64,000 nucleotides of DNA from Alphaproteobacteria bacterium. GTDB lineage: Bacteria; Pseudomonadota; Alphaproteobacteria; Caedimonadales; UBA1908. Made by a program: the position numbers and the translations under genes. Where the stretch lies: NCBI GenBank assembly GCA_013911655.1, contig JACESU010000001.1, positions 506,063-570,062 on the forward strand. Reading direction: 5' to 3'. Shown in pieces: positions 27,078-36,849 of the stretch. The notes under the pieces are model-generated. The model was not told the origin of the DNA. It saw only the letters and a program-made list of their open reading frames with translations, and did not search any database. How positions within the stretch are numbered: position 1 is the first letter of the stretch; every line of letters starts with the position of its first letter.

Positions 27078-29030
27078 GTGATTGCACTATCACTGCCCGA
27101 TGGGTCAGTTAGGGAATTTGAAAGCGCTGTAACCGGCCTTGAGCTTGCGCGCAGCATTAGCCCGCGCCTGGCCAAAGAAGCCGTTTTTATCAAAGTGGAC
27201 CAAGAGGACTGGGATTTAACGCGTCCCATTACCGAGAATGCCCGTGTGCAAATCATCACCCGCGACACCCCACAAGGGCTTGAGCTCTTGCGTCACGACG
27301 CCGCCCACGTTTTTGCCCAGGCCGTCAAAGAGCTTTATCCTGAAACTCAGATCTCCATTGGTCCTGCCATCGAAAACGGGTTTTATTATGATCTGAAGCG
27401 CGACGAATCCTTTACACCTGATGATCTTGTCAAACTTGAAAAAAGAATGGCCGAAATCGTTGACCGGGACGAGCCCATCGTGCGCGAAATTTGGGACCGG
27501 GAAAAAGCTATTGCCTATTTCAAGTCCATTGGCGAGCATCTAAAGGTCGAGATTATTCAAGGTATTCCAGGGGATGAACCCCTTAGTTTTTACCGTCAGG
27601 GGCCTTTTATTGATTTGTGTCGGGGGCCGCATTTACCGTCCACAAGGCCCCTTGGTAAAGCGTTTAAGCTGATGAAACTTGCCGGCGCCTATTGGCGTGG
27701 TGATTCTAAAAACGCGATGCTTCAGCGCGTCTATGGGACCGCGTGGTCCAATGAAAAGCAGCTGGCCCAATATTTAACCATGCTGGAAGAGGCCGAAAAA
27801 AGGGATCACAGGCGCCTTGGAAAGGCCTTGGATCTGTTTCATTTGCAAGAAGAAGCGCCAGGGTGCGTGTTCTGGCACCCCAACGGCTGGACCATTTATG
27901 TCGCCCTTCAGCAGTATATGCGCGAGCGTCAACGCCTAGAGGGTTATCAAGAGGTCAACACACCCATGCTGGTGGACCGCGCTTTGTGGGAGGCCTCAGG
28001 GCACTGGGAAAAATTCCGTGAAGCCATGTTTGGGACAGAGGAAGCCGAGGATAAGCATCTGTTGGTCAAGCCCATGAACTGCCCTTGCCACGTACAGATT
28101 TTCAAGCAAGGTCTTAAAAGCTATCGTGACTTGCCCCTGCGCCTGGCAGAGTTTGGGTCGTGTCACCGAAACGAGCCGTCAGGCTCCCTTCACGGCATCA
28201 TGCGCGTGCGCGGGTTTACCCAGGATGACGCCCATATTTTCTGTACCATGGAGCAAATCAAAGACGAGACCATTGCCTTTGTAAGTTTTTTAAGAAGTGT
28301 TTACAAAGATTTAGGTTTTGAAGATATCCGCGTCAAGTTTTCAGATAGGCCCGAAGTGCGGGCGGGGTCCGATGAGGTCTGGGACAAGGCAGAAGGGGCC
28401 CTTCGCGCGGCAACAGAGGCTGCCGGTCTTGAGTATACCCTGAATCCAGGGGAGGGGGCATTTTATGGCCCTAAGCTTGAGTTTGTCATTAAAGACGCCG
28501 TGGGACGTGATTGGCAGTGCGGAACGCTTCAGGTGGATATGGTGCTGCCTGATCGCCTGGGCGCCCAATATATTGCTGAAACGGGCGAAAAGAAGACGGC
28601 AGTCATGGTGCACCGTGCGATTTTGGGCTCGTTTGAGCGCTTTATCGGCATCCTGATCGAGCACCATGCAGGTAAGTTCCCCCTGTGGTTGGCACCCGTT
28701 CAAGCCGTTGTGTGTCCTATCACGAGTGAGTGGGACGCCTACGCCGAAGAAATCTGCGCGCTTTTAAAAAACAACGGTATTCGCGTTAAAAGTGATACAC
28801 GTAATGAAAAGATCAGCTATAAGATTCGGGAGTGGAGTCATCAAAAGGTGCCCTATATCTTAGTGGCTGGGAAAAAGGAAGCCCAAGAGCGTCAGGTGAC
28901 CTTAAGGCAATTGGGCAGTGAAGTTCAAGAAATGCTTGCGCTTCAACAGACCCTTGATAAACTAGTGCAAGAAAGTCAAAATCCCGTTCAGCAAAGGAAA
29001 GCTGGACAAACGAACGGAGAAACGGTTTGA
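27078..29030 (+). CDS. thrS: threonyl-tRNA synthetase
   Basis: Charges tRNA-Thr. The full bacterial layout is present in 650 residues: TGS domain (1-60), editing domain with HDAAHVFAQ and a later HLPSTRPLG segment, class II catalytic core with motif 2 ([15 protein letters not shown]) and motif 3 ([14 protein letters not shown]), and a C-terminal anticodon-binding domain. The start is GTG at 27078 after GAGGAC. The stop overlaps the infC start by four bases, the widespread thrS-infC-rpmI-rplT order. In enterics thrS represses its own translation through a tRNA-like operator; no such structure is evident in the short leader here. Confidence 0.98.
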   Translation: MIALSLPDGSVREFESAVTGLELARSISPRLAKEAVFIKVDQEDWDLTRPITENARVQIITRDTPQGLELLRHDAAHVFAQAVKELYPETQISIGPAIENGFYYDLKRDESFTPDDLVKLEKRMAEIVDRDEPIVREIWDREKAIAYFKSIGEHLKVEIIQGIPGDEPLSFYRQGPFIDLCRGPHLPSTRPLGKAFKLMKLAGAYWRGDSKNAMLQRVYGTAWSNEKQLAQYLTMLEEAEKRDHRRLGKALDLFHLQEEAPGCVFWHPNGWTIYVALQQYMRERQRLEGYQEVNTPMLVDRALWEASGHWEKFREAMFGTEEAEDKHLLVKPMNCPCHVQIFKQGLKSYRDLPLRLAEFGSCHRNEPSGSLHGIMRVRGFTQDDAHIFCTMEQIKDETIAFVSFLRSVYKDLGFEDIRVKFSDRPEVRAGSDEVWDKAEGALRAATEAAGLEYTLNPGEGAFYGPKLEFVIKDAVGRDWQCGTLQVDMVLPDRLGAQYIAETGEKKTAVMVHRAILGSFERFIGILIEHHAGKFPLWLAPVQAVVCPITSEWDAYAEEICALLKNNGIRVKSDTRNEKISYKIREWSHQKVPYILVAGKKEAQERQVTLRQLGSEVQEMLALQQTLDKLVQESQNPVQQRKAGQTNGETV

Positions 29031-29587
29031 AAGAAAAAGACGAAAACGTCGGCAAGCAACCCCAAGGACGCGGTCCTGTCCATGAGGGGCCAAGAGTCAA
29101 TGAACAGATCAGAACCCCTAAAATTAGGCTGATCGATGAAGATGGTGAGATGGTAGGGGTGATGACACCCCGTGAAGGCATCGAGCGCGCGCGTATGGCG
29201 GGTCTTGATCTTGTAGAGATCTCGCCAGGCGCAGAGCCACCTGTTTGCAAACTTCTTGATTACGGCAAGTACAAGTATGACGCCCAAAAGAAGAAAGCTG
29301 CGGCCAAGAAAAATCAAAAGGTCATCGAAATTAAAGAAGTCAAGCTTCGCCCTGGTATTGGTGAACATGACTATCAGGTGAAATTAAAAAGCATTCACCG
29401 GTTTATCGAAGAAGGCGACCGGGTAAAAATCACCATGCGCTTTAGAGGGCGTGAGATTACGCACCAAGAACTTGGTATGAAAGTGCTCGATCGTATTTGT
29501 GGGGATGTGCAAGAAACCGCCAAGGTTGAACAGACACCGCGCCTTGAGGGAAAGCAGATTTTAATGCTTCTTGCACCGAAGGCGTAA
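29027..29587 (+). CDS. infC: translation initiation factor IF-3
   Basis: Binds the 30S subunit and checks start codon and initiator tRNA. The 186 residues have the N-terminal domain ([16 protein letters not shown]...), linker helix ([12 protein letters not shown]) and C-terminal domain ([16 protein letters not shown]). The start is TTG at 29027, overlapping the thrS stop as TTGA, with GGAG at 29016-29019. IF-3 genes typically start with a poor codon (AUU in E. coli), because IF-3 rejects it and so limits its own synthesis. A TTG here fits the same logic. Confidence 0.97.
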   Translation: MKEKDENVGKQPQGRGPVHEGPRVNEQIRTPKIRLIDEDGEMVGVMTPREGIERARMAGLDLVEISPGAEPPVCKLLDYGKYKYDAQKKKAAAKKNQKVIEIKEVKLRPGIGEHDYQVKLKSIHRFIEEGDRVKITMRFRGREITHQELGMKVLDRICGDVQETAKVEQTPRLEGKQILMLLAPKA

Positions 29588-29712
29588 GAAAAGGTGGGTT
29601 TGGGCTTGAATTTTTGCCCATAACTTGATAAAAGTCCCAAGAGGTGGCTGGCTTATATGGTCTGCCTGACCGCCGAAAAGTGAAGACCAACTTAGGTTTA
29701 AGGAAAGTAATT

Positions 29713-29916
29713 ATGTCAAAGTTAAAGACCAAGAGCAGCGTGAAAAAGCGCTTCAAGCTCTCTGCAACGGGTAAGGTCATTATGGGCCAAGCCGGTAAGC
29801 GCCATGGTATGATCAAGCGCACAAACAAGCAAATTCGTAATCAACGCGGCACCACGGTGATGTCTGAGTCTGACGCCAAGCGCGTTCGTCGTCATTTTGC
29901 CCCCTACGGTCTGTAA
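29713..29916 (+). CDS. rpmI: 50S ribosomal protein L35
   Basis: The 67-residue basic protein has the L35 signature [19 protein letters not shown] and the end [12 protein letters not shown]. The start is the ATG at 29713, with AAGGAAA just upstream; the open frame continues back to 29644 but those residues do not belong to L35. It lies 125 bases after infC and 13 bases before rplT. In E. coli, L20 represses this pair through a structure upstream of rpmI; the 125-base gap could hold one, but I cannot show it. Confidence 0.97.
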   Translation: MSKLKTKSSVKKRFKLSATGKVIMGQAGKRHGMIKRTNKQIRNQRGTTVMSESDAKRVRRHFAPYGL

Positions 29917-29929
29917 GGAGAGTTAGCAC

Positions 29930-30292
29930 ATGGCACGCGTTAAAAGAGGTGTAACAACTCACGCTCGTCAGCGTAAAGTTATCGGTATGGCAAAGGGATA
30001 TCGTGGCCGTTCAAAGAACTGCTTCAGAGTAGCCCTTCAACGTGTTGAAAAAGCATTGCAATATGCTTATCGCGATCGTCGCACACGCAAGCGCGATATG
30101 AGGGCTCTTTGGATTCAACGTATCAATGCTGCAGCTCGTTTGCATGAAATGACCTATTCACAGTTTATGAACGGTATTCATAAGGCCGGTATTGACGTGG
30201 ATCGTAAGGTTATGGCGGATCTTGCTGTCAGAGAACCTTCTGCATTCAAAGCCTTGGTAGACAGCGCCCGCGCAGCTCTCCAAGCAGCATAA
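29930..30292 (+). CDS. rplT: 50S ribosomal protein L20
   Basis: Early assembly protein of the large subunit. The 120-residue sequence carries the L20 hallmarks [22 protein letters not shown] at the N terminus (very basic RNA-binding tail), [20 protein letters not shown], and [21 protein letters not shown] ribosome binding site GGAGAG precedes the ATG. It ends the infC-rpmI-rplT operon, followed by a strong terminator. Confidence 0.98.
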   Translation: MARVKRGVTTHARQRKVIGMAKGYRGRSKNCFRVALQRVEKALQYAYRDRRTRKRDMRALWIQRINAAARLHEMTYSQFMNGIHKAGIDVDRKVMADLAVREPSAFKALVDSARAALQAA

Positions 30293-30315
30293 GTCACTCT
30301 GTTTTTAACAGATTT

Positions 30316-30350
30316 AAAGGGCCGCCCTTGTTTTGGCGGCTCTTTTTTTT
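30316..30350 (+). terminator. rho-independent terminator after rplT
   Basis: An 11-bp stem (30316-30326 with 30335-30345, one G-U) with an 8-base loop, followed by T to 30350. It separates the infC operon from pheST. A further GC hairpin without a T tract (30365-30381) sits in the pheS leader. Confidence 0.9.
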
Positions 30351-30423
30351 AAAAATAGTTTTAAGGGGGGCATGACTCCCCCAAAATATCACGCGACACG
30401 ACAAAGGACATAAGGAACCTCTC

Positions 30424-31527
30424 ATGATTTCTTCTTCAGGTGATCCCGCTCTTTTATTGACCCCGCAAGGTCAGCCTCTAGAGCCTTATTATTTGTCACA
30501 GATGGCAGATGCCGTGACCCTTGAAGAGCTTGAAAAGGTGCGTCTCGCCCTTCTTGGTAAGCAAGGCGAGATGACAACGCTGATGAAAAGTCTGGGAAAA
30601 ATGTCGCCGGACGAACGCAAGGAAAAGGGTGACCTTTTCAACAGGGTGCGCGGCACGCTCACGGACGCCTTGGAAGTGCGGCGCAAAGCACTTGAAGACG
30701 CAGCCCTTGAAGCGACGCTCGCGGCTGAGCGCGAGGATTTAACACTTCCCATCCAAAGTGGGGCGAGTGGTCGCATTCACCCCCTGTCCCAAGCCCTTTT
30801 CGAGGCCCTTGAAATCCTGCGTGATATGGGGTTCGCCGTTGCAGAAGGTCCTGACATCGAAGATGATTTCCACAATTTCTCGGCCCTGAATATCCACCCA
30901 GAGCATCCCGCCCGTCAAGACCAGGATACATTCTACTTAAAGCCAGACGCTGATGGCACACGGCTCCTACTACGCACCCATACATCGCCCGTTCAGATCA
31001 GGGCCATGCTGCAACAAAAACCGCCCCTCCGCATTGTGGCGCCAGGGCGTGTGTACCGCAGCGACTATGACCAAACCCACACCCCTGTTTTTCACCAGAT
31101 TGAAGGTCTTTTTATCGATAAGGATATTCATATGGGGCATCTTAAAGGGTGTCTTGAAGAGTTTTGCCGCCGTTTTTTTGGGGTTTCTGATTTGCCTGTG
31201 CGCTTTAGGCCTGGGTATTTTCCGTTTACCGAGCCGTCTGCTGAAATTGACATTGGATGCCGGCGTGAAAAGGGGCGTCTTGTGATTGGCGGCGGGGATG
31301 ACTGGCTTGAAATTTTGGGTGCTGGCATGGTTCACCCAAATGTCCTGACCAGTGTAGGCGTTGATCCCGACACTTATCAAGGCTTTGCTTTTGGTATGGG
31401 CATCGAGCGCATCGCGATGCTGAAGTACGGTATTACAGATTTGCGAGCCTTTTATGAGGGAGACCTTAGGTGGCTTAATCATTACGGGGTCGGGGCTTTT
31501 TCCGGTCTATTAGGAGGAGACGTTTAA
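30424..31527 (+). CDS. pheS: phenylalanyl-tRNA synthetase alpha subunit
   Basis: Catalytic subunit of the alpha2-beta2 enzyme. The 367 residues show an N-terminal coiled-coil arm that touches tRNA (about 25-105), class II motif 1 around [17 protein letters not shown], the [12 protein letters not shown] segment, motif 2 in [20 protein letters not shown], the [14 protein letters not shown] stretch and motif 3 [17 protein letters not shown]. The ATG follows AAGGA. It ends in TAATG, sharing one base with the pheT start. Confidence 0.98.
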   Translation: MISSSGDPALLLTPQGQPLEPYYLSQMADAVTLEELEKVRLALLGKQGEMTTLMKSLGKMSPDERKEKGDLFNRVRGTLTDALEVRRKALEDAALEATLAAEREDLTLPIQSGASGRIHPLSQALFEALEILRDMGFAVAEGPDIEDDFHNFSALNIHPEHPARQDQDTFYLKPDADGTRLLLRTHTSPVQIRAMLQQKPPLRIVAPGRVYRSDYDQTHTPVFHQIEGLFIDKDIHMGHLKGCLEEFCRRFFGVSDLPVRFRPGYFPFTEPSAEIDIGCRREKGRLVIGGGDDWLEILGAGMVHPNVLTSVGVDPDTYQGFAFGMGIERIAMLKYGITDLRAFYEGDLRWLNHYGVGAFSGLLGGDV

Positions 31528-33929
31528 TGAAAGTTCCCTTGAATTGGCTGACAAAGCACCTGCAAACTGACGCGTCCGATGAGGATATGATCACGCGTCT
31601 TACGTCCCTTGGACTTGTGGTGGACGCTGTTTCTGTGCCTGGTAAAGCCTTCGAAGGCTTTATCGTGGCACGTATTGTAAGTGCCGACCGCCATCCACAG
31701 GCTGACCGTCTGCAAGTGTGTCAGGTGGAAACAGGGACCGAGACCCTTCAGATTGTTTGCGGGGCGCCTAATGCCCAGGCGGGCCTAACGGTCGTGCTTG
31801 CGACGGAAGGCGCTATTGTGCCATCGAACCAAATGGTGATTGGCAAGGCCGTCATGCGCGGTGTTGAAAGCCGCGGAATGCTTTGTTCGGCTGCCGAGCT
31901 TGGTCTTGAGGGCGATACCCAAGGTATTTTAGAGCTTGAGGACGATATCGCCCTTGGCACGCCTTTTGCTCAGTATATGGGGCTTGATACCTTAATCCTA
32001 GATGTGGACGTGACCCCTAACCGCGGGGATTGTTTATCCTTGCGCGGGATGGCGCGCGACCTTGCGGCGTCTGGGGTGGGTGCGCTTGCAATGCTTCAGA
32101 TCAGAGTCATCCCAGCAACGACCACGGAAACCCTTCCCGTGACCCTATCGCCAGTCGCCGAGAAAGAAGCGTGCCCTCTTTTTATGGGACGGGTGATTAA
32201 GGGCGTGAAAAACGGACCCAGTCCCCAGTGGCTTCAAAATGCTCTTCGCACCGTGGGAATTCGCTCGATCTCAGCCCTTGTGGACGTCACGAACTATATG
32301 GCTCTTGATTTAGGACGCCCCATGCACGTGTTTGATACGGCGCGCCTAAAAGGCGGCCTTCACGTGCGTCTATCGGAAGACGGTGAGCAGCTTGAGGCCC
32401 TTGATGATAAAACCTATATCCTTCCCAAAGGGCTTCCCGTCATTGCGGACGACGCAGGACTTGTGTCCTTGGCGGGCATCATGGGCGGCAAGGCCTCAGG
32501 ATGTAGTTTAGAGACGACCGATGTGTTTTTAGAATCTGCGTACTTTATACCGCGCGCCATCGCAAGGGCAGGGCAAACCACAGGTATTTTTAGTGAATCA
32601 CGTGCCCGGTTCGAACGCGGTGTAGATAAAGGGCTCGTGCAAACGGGCCTTGAACGCGCAACCCAGCTGATTCTAGAGCTTTGCGGCGGTGACGCTGGTC
32701 CTGTTATTCAGGTAGGTGCCACGAAAACAAGTCCTCAGATGATTAAGTTTGCACCGTCCAGCGTTGAAAAGCGCACGGGGCTTTTTGTGGACGTGTCTGA
32801 GATGACAGAGCTCCTTGAAGGTCTTGGATGTATGGTCACTCCCTTGGAGGACGATCTTTTAACCGTCATGTGCCCGACCTGGCGCCATGACTTTGTCATC
32901 CAGGATGATTTGATCGAGGAAATCGTTCGCCTAAAAGGTTACGACATGATTCCGTCTACCCCTTTGCCAAAGGGCGAGCGCACACGTGATTTCTTTGAAA
33001 GCGCGCCGGGGTCACATCTGCGCATGCGGCGCGAGTGGATCGCAAGGCGCACCCTTGCTGCGCGCGGCATGGCTGAAACCCTTGGCTGGTCCTTTGTGGC
33101 CGAGGAGGAGGCAACTCTTTTTGCTGAAGGCGCCCCCCTTTACCCTCTTGATAATCCCATTAGCCAGGATCTAAGCGTCATGCGCCCGCGTGTGCTCCCG
33201 TCCCTTATTTTGACGGCAGCGCGCAATGTCGCAAAAGGTCTTTTAAATCCAGCACTTTTTGAAGTTGCAAGTCACTATGAAGGCATTCGTGCCCAAGATC
33301 AAAAACGCATGGTGGCCGGGGTGCGCCTGGGGCAAACGGGCGCACGTCATTGGCGGCAAAAGCCCGAGAGCGTGTCGTGGACAGAGGTCAAGGCAGACGT
33401 GTGGACCCTTCTTGAGGCGTGCGGCGTTAACATGGATCATCTGCAACTGGAAAGCCAAGGACCAAGTTTTTACCATCCAGGACGAGTGGCAAGTGTGTTT
33501 GCGGGCGGTCAGCTTGTGGCCGTTTTTGGCGCTCTGCATCCCAAAATTTTAAAAGCCTTTAATGTGAAAGGCTCCCTTGTGGCGTTTGAGGTGTTTTTGG
33601 ATCATCTCCCAGGAGAGGGCGCGCCAAAAGACGCACTGACGCTATCGCCTTTTCAAACGGTTGCAAGGGATCTTGCCTTTGTGTTGGATCAAAAAGTGCC
33701 AGCACAGACCGTGATTAATCTTGTCAAAGAAACAGATCCTTTGATTCGTCACGTGACAATTTTTGATGTGTATGAAGGTGAGGGGATTCCCGACGGCAAA
33801 AAATCGTTGGGCCTAACCTATGAAATGGCGCCGTTCCAGGCAACCCTGACAGACGCCGACCTTCACGATATTATGGACCGGGTCATTGCCCGCGTCGAAA
33901 CAGCAACAGGCGGAGTTTTGCGCGCATGA
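31527..33929 (+). CDS. pheT: phenylalanyl-tRNA synthetase beta subunit
   Basis: The 800-residue beta subunit has the full set of domains: an EMAP/OB-fold tRNA-binding domain (about 40-150), the B3/B4 editing domain (about 210-390) that clears mischarged Tyr-tRNA-Phe, B5 (about 400-475), the catalytic-like core, and a C-terminal anticodon-binding FDX-ACB domain (about 705-800). One base overlaps pheS and four bases (ATGA) overlap lepA, so the three genes are translationally coupled. Confidence 0.98.
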   Translation: MKVPLNWLTKHLQTDASDEDMITRLTSLGLVVDAVSVPGKAFEGFIVARIVSADRHPQADRLQVCQVETGTETLQIVCGAPNAQAGLTVVLATEGAIVPSNQMVIGKAVMRGVESRGMLCSAAELGLEGDTQGILELEDDIALGTPFAQYMGLDTLILDVDVTPNRGDCLSLRGMARDLAASGVGALAMLQIRVIPATTTETLPVTLSPVAEKEACPLFMGRVIKGVKNGPSPQWLQNALRTVGIRSISALVDVTNYMALDLGRPMHVFDTARLKGGLHVRLSEDGEQLEALDDKTYILPKGLPVIADDAGLVSLAGIMGGKASGCSLETTDVFLESAYFIPRAIARAGQTTGIFSESRARFERGVDKGLVQTGLERATQLILELCGGDAGPVIQVGATKTSPQMIKFAPSSVEKRTGLFVDVSEMTELLEGLGCMVTPLEDDLLTVMCPTWRHDFVIQDDLIEEIVRLKGYDMIPSTPLPKGERTRDFFESAPGSHLRMRREWIARRTLAARGMAETLGWSFVAEEEATLFAEGAPLYPLDNPISQDLSVMRPRVLPSLILTAARNVAKGLLNPALFEVASHYEGIRAQDQKRMVAGVRLGQTGARHWRQKPESVSWTEVKADVWTLLEACGVNMDHLQLESQGPSFYHPGRVASVFAGGQLVAVFGALHPKILKAFNVKGSLVAFEVFLDHLPGEGAPKDALTLSPFQTVARDLAFVLDQKVPAQTVINLVKETDPLIRHVTIFDVYEGEGIPDGKKSLGLTYEMAPFQATLTDADLHDIMDRVIARVETATGGVLRA

Positions 33930-35731
33930 GTGAGTCTACAAGTTTAATTCGTAACTTTGCGATTATTGCCCATATTGACCATGGAAAGTCGACCTTGGCT
34001 GACCGGTTGATTCAGTATTGCGGCGGCGTGGAAATGCGTGAATTAAAAGAGCAAATGCTGGATAACATGGATATCGAGCGCGAGCGCGGGATTACCATCA
34101 AGGCCCAAACGGTTCGCCTTCGTTATAAGGCTAAGGACGGCCTAACCTATCAATTAAACTTGATGGATACGCCGGGCCACGTGGACTTTGCCTATGAAGT
34201 CAGCCGATCTTTGGCGGCCTGTGAAGGCTCGATTCTGGTGGTGGACGCAAGCCAGGGTGTTGAGGCTCAAACCCTTGCCAACGTCTATCAAGCTATTGAC
34301 CATAATCATGAAATTATTGTAGCACTCAACAAAATTGACTTGCCAGCGGCCGAGCCTGAGCGCGTGCGGACTCAAATCGAGGACGTCATTGGCATAGACG
34401 CGAGTGAAGCTGCCCTTGTGTCAGCCAAAAGCGGAATCGGTATTGAGGATTTGCTGGAACAAATCGTCGCCCGTATCCCAGCGCCCGCAGGTGCCGAAAA
34501 TGTCCCCCTGAAGGCCATGCTGATTGACAGCTGGTACGATCCGTATCTGGGGGTGATTATTTTGGTGCGCGTCATGGAAGGTGTTCTTGCCCAAGGCGCA
34601 AAAATCAAGATGATGGCCACGGGTGCAAATTACCAAGTTGATAACGTCGGTTATTTCTCGCCAAAAAAACAAATGGTAAAATCCCTTCATCCCGGTGAAG
34701 TGGGCTTTATGACGGCCAGTATCAAACATGTGGCAGATTGTAAGGTGGGTGATACCATTACCCTTGAGAAAAATCCAACCCCAACACCGCTTCCTGGCTT
34801 TAAGCCAAGCGTGCCCGTAGTCTTTTGCGGTCTTTTTCCGACGGACGCTGCAAACTTTGAAGAACTCCGTGATAGTCTTGCCAAGCTTCGCCTTAACGAT
34901 GCGAGCTTTAGCTTTGAGGCTGAAACGTCGGCGGCCCTTGGATTTGGCTTTCGCTGTGGCTTTCTCGGGCTTTTGCACCTTGAGATTATTCAAGAGCGCC
35001 TTGAGCGTGAATTTAATCTTGATCTTGTGACCACTGCGCCCAGTGTGATCTATCACCTTCACATGAAGACGGGGGCCACGATCGAGCTTCACAACCCTGC
35101 GGACTTTCCGGACGTCATGAAGATCGAGCGTATTGAAGAGCCGTGGATTAAGGCCGCCATCATGGTGCCTGACGAGTTTTTAGGGAGCGTTTTGTCCCTT
35201 TGTACCGAGCGGCGCGGCGAGCAGATGGACATGACTTATGTGGGGGGGCGCGCCATGCTTGTTTACCGCTTGCCTCTTAATGAAATCGTCTTTGATTTCT
35301 ATGACCGCCTTAAGTCCGTCTCGCGCGGATATGCTAGTTTTGACTATGAGATGGACGGCTACCGCGAGGGTGATCTTGTGAAAATGAGCATCCTTGTCAA
35401 TAGCGAGCCCGTGGACGCACTGTCTTGTATGGTGCACCGCTCCCACGCAGAAGCACGTGGCCGCGCCCTTTGTGCGCGTCTAAAAGACTTAATTCCAAAG
35501 CAGCTTTTTAAAATTGCCATTCAAGCGGCCATTGGCGCTAAGGTCATTGCCCGTGAAACCGTGTCGGCCATGCGCAAGGACGTCACAGCCAAATGTTATG
35601 GTGGTGATGTTTCCCGTAAGCGCAAACTTCTTGATAAGCAAAAAGAAGGTAAAAAAAGGATGCGTCAATTCGGCAAAGTAGAAATCCCTCAAAGTGCCTT
35701 TTTGGCAGCCTTGCGCACGGGTAAAGAATAG
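33926..35731 (+). CDS. lepA: elongation factor 4 (LepA) GTPase
   Basis: Ribosome-associated GTPase that aids translation or subunit assembly under stress. G motifs are clear: G1 [14 protein letters not shown] (about 12-25), G3 DTPGHVDF, G4 NKIDLP. The length of 601 residues and the LepA-specific C-terminal domain (ending in [19 protein letters not shown]) separate it from EF-G, which has domain IV instead. It overlaps pheT by four bases; a rimI-like gene follows after six bases. Confidence 0.98.
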   Translation: MSESTSLIRNFAIIAHIDHGKSTLADRLIQYCGGVEMRELKEQMLDNMDIERERGITIKAQTVRLRYKAKDGLTYQLNLMDTPGHVDFAYEVSRSLAACEGSILVVDASQGVEAQTLANVYQAIDHNHEIIVALNKIDLPAAEPERVRTQIEDVIGIDASEAALVSAKSGIGIEDLLEQIVARIPAPAGAENVPLKAMLIDSWYDPYLGVIILVRVMEGVLAQGAKIKMMATGANYQVDNVGYFSPKKQMVKSLHPGEVGFMTASIKHVADCKVGDTITLEKNPTPTPLPGFKPSVPVVFCGLFPTDAANFEELRDSLAKLRLNDASFSFEAETSAALGFGFRCGFLGLLHLEIIQERLEREFNLDLVTTAPSVIYHLHMKTGATIELHNPADFPDVMKIERIEEPWIKAAIMVPDEFLGSVLSLCTERRGEQMDMTYVGGRAMLVYRLPLNEIVFDFYDRLKSVSRGYASFDYEMDGYREGDLVKMSILVNSEPVDALSCMVHRSHAEARGRALCARLKDLIPKQLFKIAIQAAIGAKVIARETVSAMRKDVTAKCYGGDVSRKRKLLDKQKEGKKRMRQFGKVEIPQSAFLAALRTGKE

Positions 35732-35737
35732 CCCTGT

Positions 35738-36202
35738 ATGTTTAAGAAGCGAGCCCTCACGCCCCTTGATGCCGGTGCCTGCGCCGTGCTTTATGGGGCG
35801 TGTTTTTCAAAGGCTTGGCGTCAAGATGAATTTTTATCATTACTTTCAACTTCTCAAGTATGGGCAGAAGGAATATTTTGCCAAGGGGACTTGGTTGCAG
35901 CCCTTCTTGCGGTGCGCGCGCAAGAAAATGCAGATATCATTACTTTGATGACAAATCCTTCTTTTCGTAGGAAACGCCTAGCGTATAGGCTTTTAAAGTC
36001 GTTCTTGGAGGGTTTTTTTGCCACAAAAGGAGAGGTCTGCTTCTTAGAAGTGTCCATAAACAACGAAAAAGCTATCTCATTGTATAGTTCATTTAATTTT
36101 AATAAATGTGGTGTTAGAAAAAACTATTACAAAAAATCAGACAAAAAAGAAGATGCAGTTGTGATGCGCTTAGCTTCCTTTCAAAAAAAGCAAAAAATGT
36201 AA
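35738..36202 (+). CDS. GNAT acetyltransferase, RimI-like
   Basis: A 154-residue GNAT-fold protein, most like ribosomal-protein-alanine acetyltransferase RimI: the N-terminal CFSKAWRQDEFLSLL and the C-terminal EVSINNEKAISLYSSFNF with the conserved Asn and Tyr. The acetyl-CoA loop is unusual: FRRKRLAYRLL where RimI has R-x-G-x-G/A, so the first glycine is replaced by lysine. It may bind acetyl-CoA less well. The Lys-rich C-terminal 20 residues and the AT-rich 3' end differ from the neighbours. It is six bases after lepA. Confidence 0.72.
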   Translation: MFKKRALTPLDAGACAVLYGACFSKAWRQDEFLSLLSTSQVWAEGIFCQGDLVAALLAVRAQENADIITLMTNPSFRRKRLAYRLLKSFLEGFFATKGEVCFLEVSINNEKAISLYSSFNFNKCGVRKNYYKKSDKKEDAVVMRLASFQKKQKM

Positions 36203-36273
36203 AAAATAGTCTTGATTATTGTTTCAGCTTACTCTAAGACAATGAAAGTGATAATAATCAGAGGTTAGATTTA

Positions 36274-36741
36274 ATGCAAACAAGTGAGGAATGGATTATG
36301 GATTATCAAGATACAGAAACTTATGCTTTGACGTCTGCTGAACTGCTCAGCATGGCAGCCGATATTGCGGCAGCGTATGTTTCTGGAAATCAGGTAGAAC
36401 TGTCAGCGCTTCCTGAAGTGTTGAAGACGATTTATGCAACACTTTCAGACTTTAATGGCGGGCGCTCTTCAGCTATTGGTCGTCCAGATCCCGTTGTCTC
36501 TATCGAGGACTCTGTCCACGAAGACTACATTGTCTGTCTTGAAGACGGCAAGCAATTGAAAATGCTTAAGCGTCACCTGAAGACAGCTTACAACATGACA
36601 CCAGAGCAATACCGCGAGCGTTGGGGTCTTTCTGCTGACTATCCAATGGTAGCGCCAAGCTATGCAAGGCAACGCAGTGATCTTGCGATGAAGATTGGTC
36701 TTGGCCGTCGTCGCAAGAAGCTAGAGCAAAAAGCTGCTTAA
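36274..36741 (+). CDS. mucR: MucR/Ros family transcriptional regulator
   Basis: Alphaproteobacterial zinc-finger-type DNA-binding protein; relatives repress exopolysaccharide, motility and virulence genes and bind AT-rich DNA like H-NS. The 155 residues have the N-terminal oligomerisation part (LTSAELLSMAADIAAAYVSGN) and the DNA-binding core CLEDGKQLKMLKRHLKTAYN followed by TPEQYRERWGL. Of the four ligand positions of Ros, the first Cys and first His are kept, the second Cys is Asp and the second His is replaced (Ala-Tyr). An ATG at 36298 with GAGGA upstream is an alternative start. A weak promoter match (TTGATT, 17 bases, TAAGAC; 36212-36240) lies ahead. Confidence 0.9.
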   Translation: MQTSEEWIMDYQDTETYALTSAELLSMAADIAAAYVSGNQVELSALPEVLKTIYATLSDFNGGRSSAIGRPDPVVSIEDSVHEDYIVCLEDGKQLKMLKRHLKTAYNMTPEQYRERWGLSADYPMVAPSYARQRSDLAMKIGLGRRRKKLEQKAA

Positions 36742-36764
36742 GTAAAAGCGAGTTTTTTTCTTTT

Positions 36765-36798
36765 AAAAGCGCAGAAGACTTGTTCTTCTGCGCTTTTT
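36765..36798 (+). terminator. rho-independent terminator after the mucR-like gene
   Basis: A perfect 14-bp stem (36765-36778 with 36784-36797), a 5-base loop and a T run. It isolates the mucR-like gene from miaB. Confidence 0.92.
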
Positions 36799-36849
36799 GC
36801 GTTACACGGTGAGGTGTTATCTTTTTACTTTAAAATGTGAGAATCTGCG

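Noticed and set aside
30365-30381. GC-rich hairpin ahead of pheS as a pheST attenuator
   Set aside because: No Phe-rich leader peptide and no U tract follow; it lies just after a clear terminator and may be incidental.
34421-35092. Minus-strand open frame of 223 codons within lepA
   Set aside because: Shadow frame of a highly conserved gene; basic, low-complexity composition and no start signals.
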